DNA of 9,298 nucleotides from JAQGJA01 sp965651535 (GTDB lineage Bacteria; Pseudomonadota; Alphaproteobacteria; Micavibrionales; SZUA-601): assembly GCA_965651535.1 (NCBI GenBank), contig CBFGSX010000056.1, forward strand, positions 1 to 9,298, in the 5' to 3' direction. Position 1 is the stretch's first letter. The number at the start of each line of letters is the position of its first letter. The notes under the pieces were generated by a model that had not been told where the DNA came from, did not search any database, and saw only the letters and a program-made list of their open reading frames with translations. Positions 4,984-9,298 of this stretch are shown in pieces. The position numbers and the translations under genes were made by a program.

Positions 4984-5779
4984 ACGCTGGCAAAAATTTG
5001 ACGCGCTTCAAAAGCGCCTCGTGACGGCGGCAATTCTCGGTCCGGCTTTGCTGATTGCGATCTATATAGGTGGGCCACTTTTTACGTTATTGATGATCGT
5101 CACCGCTATAATCGGTTATCGCGAGTGGCAAAGACTGGTTCAAACAAAAATCCAGAAAAACGTCGAGTACACCGCCTATGCCACGCTGGCGATGGGCGTA
5201 TTACTGGCGGCGCTGACGACGTTGAAGATGGCGATTGTTTTTCTCTTCATGGGTTCTGCCGTTGTCGCGGTCATCGCGCATTTTTACGTTGATCAAGGCG
5301 ACCGCCGTGCGCCGCCATGGTTGGCTTTTGGCGTGTTGTATCTTGGGGTGCCGCTGGCCTGTATCCAATGGCTCCAGCCGGAATGGCCGACGATTATGAC
5401 CTTGTTTGCCGCTGTCTGGGCGACGGATTCCGGTGCTTATTTCGCTGGGCGCAAGATTGGCGGGCCAAAACTGGCCCCGAAAATCAGCCCGAACAAAACC
5501 TGGTCGGGTCTGGTGGGAGGGGCGGTCGCGGCATTCTTTTTGACGGGCTTTTTGGCCTTGGTATTTGATTTTGAAAAGCCATGGGCTTATTTCATCTATG
5601 GGGCTGTTTTGGCCGCGGTGTCACAAGGCGGCGATCTGTTCGAGTCTTTCATGAAGCGCCGGGCAGAGGTCAAGGATAGCGGTACGATTATCCCCGGCCA
5701 TGGCGGTCTTTTGGACAGGATCGACGGGGTTTTGACCGCAGCGCCGGTTTTCCTGTTAATGATTTTGCTCTTGTCCTGA
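4955..5779 (+). CDS. cdsA: phosphatidate cytidylyltransferase (CDP-diacylglycerol synthase)
   Basis: Integral membrane enzyme that converts phosphatidic acid and CTP to CDP-diacylglycerol, the precursor of the main phospholipids. The 274-aa product has about seven to eight hydrophobic segments and the C-terminal catalytic region: ATDSGAYFAGRKIG (156-169), KISPNKTWSG (176-185), and a full CDS signature at about 231-257 with its conserved KR, KDSG, PGHGG and DRID elements. The start is a TTG at 4955-4957, preceded by GGGAG (4943-4947) with a 7-base spacing. No ATG or GTG in a better position gives the cytoplasmic N-terminus (MEKFAAKLRERWQKFDALQKR), so a 29-base overlap with uppS and translational coupling are likely. 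After its stop there is a short gap and then rseP. The dxr gene that often follows cdsA in alphaproteobacteria is not here. Confidence 0.96.
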   Translation: MEKFAAKLRERWQKFDALQKRLVTAAILGPALLIAIYIGGPLFTLLMIVTAIIGYREWQRLVQTKIQKNVEYTAYATLAMGVLLAALTTLKMAIVFLFMGSAVVAVIAHFYVDQGDRRAPPWLAFGVLYLGVPLACIQWLQPEWPTIMTLFAAVWATDSGAYFAGRKIGGPKLAPKISPNKTWSGLVGGAVAAFFLTGFLALVFDFEKPWAYFIYGAVLAAVSQGGDLFESFMKRRAEVKDSGTIIPGHGGLLDRIDGVLTAAPVFLLMILLLS

Positions 5780-5782
5780 CCC

Positions 5783-5811
5783 TTGCCACGGCAGGGTCCG
5801 AACCCTAGAAT
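5783..5811 (+). promoter_or_regulatory. candidate promoter for rseP-bamA-skp
   Basis: TTGCCA (5783-5788) and TAGAAT (5806-5811) are separated by exactly 17 bases, a good sigma-70-type arrangement in the only sizeable gap (58 bases) downstream of uppS. Transcription would start near 5818, about 20 bases before the rseP ATG. A 6-bp stem (5781-5786 with 5791-5796, one G-U pair, loop CACG) overlaps the -35 and directly follows the cdsA stop, but no U-run follows, so it is a poor terminator. The site would let the outer-membrane assembly genes be expressed apart from the translation genes. Confidence 0.42.
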
Positions 5812-5837
5812 ACGGCATCTTCTCCGAGAGTTTTATT

Positions 5838-6980
5838 ATGGAATTCATTAACACCGTCCCTGCCTACGCCCTGCCCTTTTTGTTGGTGCTCAGCGTTCTC
5901 GTCTTTGTGCACGAATTCGGGCATTACATCGTTGCGCGCTGGTGCGGCGTGCGCGTCGAGATTTTTTCGATTGGATTTGGCCGCGAGCTGTTTGGTTTCA
6001 ACGATAGCCATGGCACGCGATGGAAATTCTGTATCATCCCTCTGGGGGGGTATGTGCAGATGTATGGGGATGCCGATCCGGCCAGCGCGACGCAGGATGA
6101 GAAGAAAGTCGCGGCATTGACGCCGGAGCAGAAAAGGATAGCGTTCTTTTACAAACCGGTTTGGCAGCGTGCCCTCATCGTGTTTGCCGGGCCTGCGATC
6201 AATTTTATTTATGCCGTTCTGGTGATGACGTTTCTGTTCTCATCGCAAGGCCAAATCTATGCGCCGGCGGAAGTTGGCGGACTGGTTGAGGATGGTGCAG
6301 CCATCAAGGCAGGGTTCCAGATCGGCGACCGCATTGTCAGCGTTAATGGGCGCAATATTTCGCGCTTTCAAGACTTACAGCGTCAGGTAACGATCAATCT
6401 TGCTTCGGAAATGATCATGGGGATTGAGCGCAGCGGCGATCTCTTGACGATCCGGGTGCGCCCGGATGTCATCGAACAGGTCGATAATTTCGGTTTTCGC
6501 CATATGGTGGGGCGCTTGGGTATTGTGTCCGCCGGTAAGACAGCGATTGAAAAGCACAGCATTCCATCGTCTTTTGTCGCGGCAGTCGGGGAAACATGGT
6601 CGATGAGCGCCGCGACCTTGCGCGCCATCGGGCAGATGATCGTCGGTACTCGCAGCGCCGAGGAATTGGGTGGTGTTATCCGTATTGGCGCCTATGCCAA
6701 GGAGTTTTCGGACGCGGGTTGGATGTCGCTGCTGATGTTCTCGGCACTGATATCGGTCAACTTGGGTCTGATCAACCTGTTTCCTATTCCGCTTTTGGAC
6801 GGTGGACATCTGGTATTCTATGCCTACGAAGCTGCTTTTCGTAGGCCGATGAATGAAAAAGTGCGCATGGTTGGCGTGCGTTTAGGGTATATGCTGGTGA
6901 TCGCGCTGATGGTCTTTGCGACCCTCAACGACTTGATCCAACTCAAAGTCATCAACTATCTGGCAAAGCTGATTTCATGA
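5838..6980 (+). CDS. rseP: RseP-type site-2 intramembrane zinc metalloprotease
   Basis: Inner-membrane protease (MEROPS M50B) that cleaves transmembrane segments such as anti-sigma factors during envelope stress and remnant signal peptides. The 380-aa product has the zinc motif HEFGH (25-29) in the first membrane segment and GFGRELFGF just after it. A second membrane segment lies at about 112-134. There is one clear PDZ-like domain at about 142-212 (VEDGAAIKAGFQIGDRIVSVNG). The third segment (about 298-318) is followed by NLFPIPLLDGGH with the third zinc ligand Asp321, and the last segment is at about 350-372. E. coli RseP is about 450 aa with two PDZ domains; the shorter one-PDZ form is common in alphaproteobacteria. 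The start at 5838 has only a modest site (GAGAG, 5826-5830). Its stop overlaps bamA as ATGA. The substrate is unknown; no rseA-like gene is in view. Confidence 0.95.
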   Translation: MEFINTVPAYALPFLLVLSVLVFVHEFGHYIVARWCGVRVEIFSIGFGRELFGFNDSHGTRWKFCIIPLGGYVQMYGDADPASATQDEKKVAALTPEQKRIAFFYKPVWQRALIVFAGPAINFIYAVLVMTFLFSSQGQIYAPAEVGGLVEDGAAIKAGFQIGDRIVSVNGRNISRFQDLQRQVTINLASEMIMGIERSGDLLTIRVRPDVIEQVDNFGFRHMVGRLGIVSAGKTAIEKHSIPSSFVAAVGETWSMSAATLRAIGQMIVGTRSAEELGGVIRIGAYAKEFSDAGWMSLLMFSALISVNLGLINLFPIPLLDGGHLVFYAYEAAFRRPMNEKVRMVGVRLGYMLVIALMVFATLNDLIQLKVINYLAKLIS

Positions 6981-9238
6981 CAAAAAAAATCTTTTATCTG
7001 ACGGCGGTTTTCCTTTTTCTTTCTTTCGGAGCACAGGCGCAGATTGTTTCTGCTGTCAAAGTCGAAGGAGCGCAGCGCATCGAAACCGCAACGGTTCTTT
7101 CCTATTTGACTGTGAAACCGGGTGATAGTTTTGATCCCGACCGCATCAATGAGTCGCTCAAAGCGCTGTTTGCCACAGGATTTTTCTCGGATGTGGCTTT
7201 TTTCCGTGAGGGCAGTACGTTGATCGTCGAAGTCAAGGAAAACCCGATGATCAATGAAATCGCCTTTGAAGGCAACGATCGCGTTAAGGATGAAGACCTG
7301 CTGGCCGAGACGCAGCTGCGCTCGCGTGTGGTCTATACCCGCGCCCGTGTGCAAGAAGATGTGCAGCGTATGCTCCAGATTTACCGTCGTCTTGGCAATT
7401 ACGCAGCGATGATTGAGCCAAAGATTATCGAATTGGATCAAAATCGCATCAATCTGGTCTATGAGATCCGGGAGGGAGGCAAGACCAAGGTGCGCTCGAT
7501 TAAGTTTATCGGGAACAAGGCTTATGGTGATAGCGCATTGCGTTCTGCTATTTCGACCAAAGAATACCGTTGGTATCGCTTCCTGAGTTCGGATGACAAT
7601 TATGATCAGGATCGTATCGCCTATGACGAGGAATTGCTGCGCAAGTTTTACCTGTCCAAGGGATATGCAGATTTTACCGTCACGGCAGCAGTGGCTGAGC
7701 TGACTCCGGATCAACAGGATTTCTTTGTAACCTACACGATCAATGAAGGTGAACGTTACCGTCTGGGAGAAGTGACGGTCGACAGCCGTCTGCGCGGCGT
7801 CGATCTTGAGGCGCTAAAAGCAAGTGTTTCAACCAAGAGCGGTGATTGGTATAACGCCGATCTAGTGGACTCATCGGTGCTGTCCGTGACGGATGCGCTG
7901 GCGAACCAGCAATTTGCCTTCGTTGAAGTTCGTCCACAGGTTAATCTTGATCGCGCCAAGCGCCATGTGAACCTGACCTATGTGATCAATGAAAGCCCGC
8001 GCGTTTTCGTGGAGCGTATTGATATTCTGAGTAACACACGTACGCTGGATTCCGTGATCCGTCGTGAAATGCTTTTGATCGAGGGGGATCCTTTCAACCG
8101 TACGAAACTCAAGCGCTCGGAACAGGCGATCCGCGATCTCGGGTTCTTTGCCGATGTGAACGTCAAGACGGTTCAAGGGTCGCGTCCCGACCTGGCGGTG
8201 ATTCAAGTAACGGTCAAGGAGCAGTCCACCGGTGAACTCTCCATTGGTGCCGGATTCTCGACCGCTGATGGCCCCTTGGCAGATTTCCGCATTCGTGAAA
8301 AGAACCTGCTGGGCAAGGGGCAGGACCTTCAGTTGGCAACGACGATTTCTGGCCGCACTAACCAATATGATCTGCGCTTTACCGAGCCGTATTTCCTTGA
8401 CCGCAAGCTATCGGCAGGTATTGATTTGTTCCACACAACAACTGATTATCAAGACGAAAGCTCATACGACCAAAAACGTACGGGTGGTGCGGTACGCTTT
8501 GGGTATCCGCTCTCAGAAAACTGGAGCCATGAAGTACGTTATCGTTTTACGGATACAGAAATTGCTAATATTCCAGCCACGGCTTCCACCTATATCCAGC
8601 AACAGGAAGGAAAGTGGGTGACGTCTGAAGTCGGTCATGCCGTAATCTATAGCACGCTGGACAGTAAAACGGATCCGAGCGAGGGGTGGTATCTCAATTT
8701 TTCGAATGATTTTGCGGGTCTGGGCGGCGATGCCAGCTATATCGGAAACAAGGCGCGTGCAACCTATTATTGGCCGTTATCTGCCGACAAAGCTTGGGTT
8801 CTTTCGCAAACGGCTGAATTGGGCTATGTCATCGGTCTCGGCGAAGATATCCGTATTAACGAGCGTTACTACCTTGGCGGCAATACTTTCCGCGGCTTTG
8901 CCACGGCAGGGATTGGCGCGCGCGACATCGCCACCGGTGACGCGTTGGGCGGCAATCGTTACGCTAAGGGTTCAGTCGAGCTGACAACGCCGCTGGGCGG
9001 TGCAGCCAAGGATCTGGGTCTGCGCGGGCATATGTTCAGCGACTTCGGAACACTGGGTTCCATTGACGGCAATACCGCAGGGATTGCCGATGAAGAAAGC
9101 CTTCGCCTTTCGGTGGGTGTTGGTTTATCGTGGCGCTCGCCGCTTGGGCCGCTGCGCGGAGATTTGGCTTATCCCATCATGAAGGAAGATTACGATGAAG
9201 ACAGATTATTCAATTTCAACTTTGGCACGCGCTTCTAA
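6977..9238 (+). CDS. bamA: outer-membrane protein assembly factor BamA (Omp85)
   Basis: Core of the BAM complex, which folds and inserts beta-barrel proteins into the outer membrane. The 753-aa precursor begins with a Sec signal peptide (MTKKIFYLTAVFLFLSFGAQA, cleavage likely after residue 21). Five periplasmic POTRA domains follow at about 23-89, 90-168, 171-258, 259-338 and 341-416, with repeated patterns such as LKALFATGFFSDV and SEQAIRDLGFFADV. The 16-strand barrel occupies about 420-753. It includes the lid-loop motif FRGF (638-641, the family's V/F-R-G-F/Y), SPLGPLRGDLAYP near the end, and a terminal aromatic residue (FNFGTRF), the usual outer-membrane insertion signal. Length is typical. 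The start overlaps the rseP stop (ATGA), with no strong Shine-Dalgarno sequence, so coupling to rseP is likely. The end overlaps the next gene by 44 bases. Confidence 0.98.
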   Translation: MTKKIFYLTAVFLFLSFGAQAQIVSAVKVEGAQRIETATVLSYLTVKPGDSFDPDRINESLKALFATGFFSDVAFFREGSTLIVEVKENPMINEIAFEGNDRVKDEDLLAETQLRSRVVYTRARVQEDVQRMLQIYRRLGNYAAMIEPKIIELDQNRINLVYEIREGGKTKVRSIKFIGNKAYGDSALRSAISTKEYRWYRFLSSDDNYDQDRIAYDEELLRKFYLSKGYADFTVTAAVAELTPDQQDFFVTYTINEGERYRLGEVTVDSRLRGVDLEALKASVSTKSGDWYNADLVDSSVLSVTDALANQQFAFVEVRPQVNLDRAKRHVNLTYVINESPRVFVERIDILSNTRTLDSVIRREMLLIEGDPFNRTKLKRSEQAIRDLGFFADVNVKTVQGSRPDLAVIQVTVKEQSTGELSIGAGFSTADGPLADFRIREKNLLGKGQDLQLATTISGRTNQYDLRFTEPYFLDRKLSAGIDLFHTTTDYQDESSYDQKRTGGAVRFGYPLSENWSHEVRYRFTDTEIANIPATASTYIQQQEGKWVTSEVGHAVIYSTLDSKTDPSEGWYLNFSNDFAGLGGDASYIGNKARATYYWPLSADKAWVLSQTAELGYVIGLGEDIRINERYYLGGNTFRGFATAGIGARDIATGDALGGNRYAKGSVELTTPLGGAAKDLGLRGHMFSDFGTLGSIDGNTAGIADEESLRLSVGVGLSWRSPLGPLRGDLAYPIMKEDYDEDRLFNFNFGTRF

Positions 9239-9298
9239 AGTTTTTTCCGCCGCCGTTTTAGCGTTGCTGCTGATAACTTCTCCGGCGAATGCCGAGGA
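9195..9298 (+). CDS. skp: probable Skp/OmpH periplasmic chaperone, N-terminal part (runs off window)
   Basis: An open frame begins at ATG 9195-9197 inside the end of bamA, in a different frame, and continues to the window edge. AAGGA at 9182-9186 lies 8 bases upstream, a good ribosome-binding site. The 34 visible residues form a Sec signal peptide: a polar, basic N-region (MKTDYSISTLARASKVF), a hydrophobic core (SAAVLALLLITSP) and a cleavage site ANA-E after about residue 33. The gene right after bamA is usually skp (ompH), a trimeric periplasmic chaperone that carries unfolded outer-membrane proteins to BAM, followed by lpxD. Identity rests on position and the signal peptide only, since the mature domain is outside the window. 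That a secreted protein is encoded here is well supported. Confidence 0.75.
   Translation, partial: MKTDYSISTLARASKVFSAAVLALLLITSPANAE

Noticed and set aside
5781..5796. Stem-loop after cdsA as an intrinsic terminator
   Set aside because: It has only six pairs, one of them G-U, and no U-tract follows. It may just reflect local GC bias.
6982..6989. Run of eight A at the start of bamA as a phase-variation or slippage site
   Set aside because: bamA is essential in Gram-negative bacteria, and the run simply encodes the Lys-rich N-region of the signal peptide.
6956..7714. 252-aa open frame antisense to the start of bamA
   Set aside because: It is covered by the intact signal peptide and POTRA region of bamA, and no motif or upstream signal supports it.

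Overview
This window is a chromosomal housekeeping region of an alphaproteobacterium. Evidence: the gene order rpsB-tsf-pyrH-frr-uppS-cdsA-rseP-bamA-skp, the S2 N-terminus (MALPTFTMRQLLEAGVHFGH) with its long charged C-terminal extension, and moderately GC-rich coding DNA. A Rhodospirillales- or Micavibrio-like lineage is plausible, but that placement is inference.

Layout. Positions 2-232 hold the 3' end of a Nudix hydrolase gene. Positions 233-780 are an AT-rich segment unlike the rest. Its only coding candidates are two unrecognised minus-strand ORFs (51 and 104 aa), 15 bases apart, the second ending at the Nudix stop codon. A candidate promoter (782-810) and a leader of about 127 nt with several possible hairpins precede rpsB. 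Then rpsB, tsf, pyrH, an unrecognised 63-aa ORF, frr, uppS and cdsA run on the plus strand, either overlapping or with short gaps. A 58-base gap containing a candidate promoter separates cdsA from rseP. rseP, bamA and the start of a probable skp/ompH gene overlap in series and run off the right edge.

How the genes work together. The first block serves translation: ribosomal protein S2, elongation factor Ts and ribosome recycling factor, plus UMP kinase for pyrimidine nucleotides. The second block builds the envelope: undecaprenyl diphosphate synthase makes the carrier lipid for peptidoglycan and polysaccharides, CdsA makes CDP-diacylglycerol for phospholipids, RseP is the site-2 intramembrane protease, BamA inserts outer-membrane proteins, and Skp would escort them through the periplasm.

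Points of interest. (1) A well-placed small ORF of about 38% GC sits exactly between pyrH and frr and is not part of the usual cluster as I know it. (2) dxr, common in this cluster, is absent both between frr and uppS and between cdsA and rseP. (3) A perfect 13-bp inverted repeat covers the frr stop codon. (4) There is an AT-rich minus-strand gene pair upstream of rpsB. (5) The rpsB leader could fold in alternative ways. I see no mobile element, CRISPR array, tRNA or rRNA, and no clear new defence or biosynthetic system.
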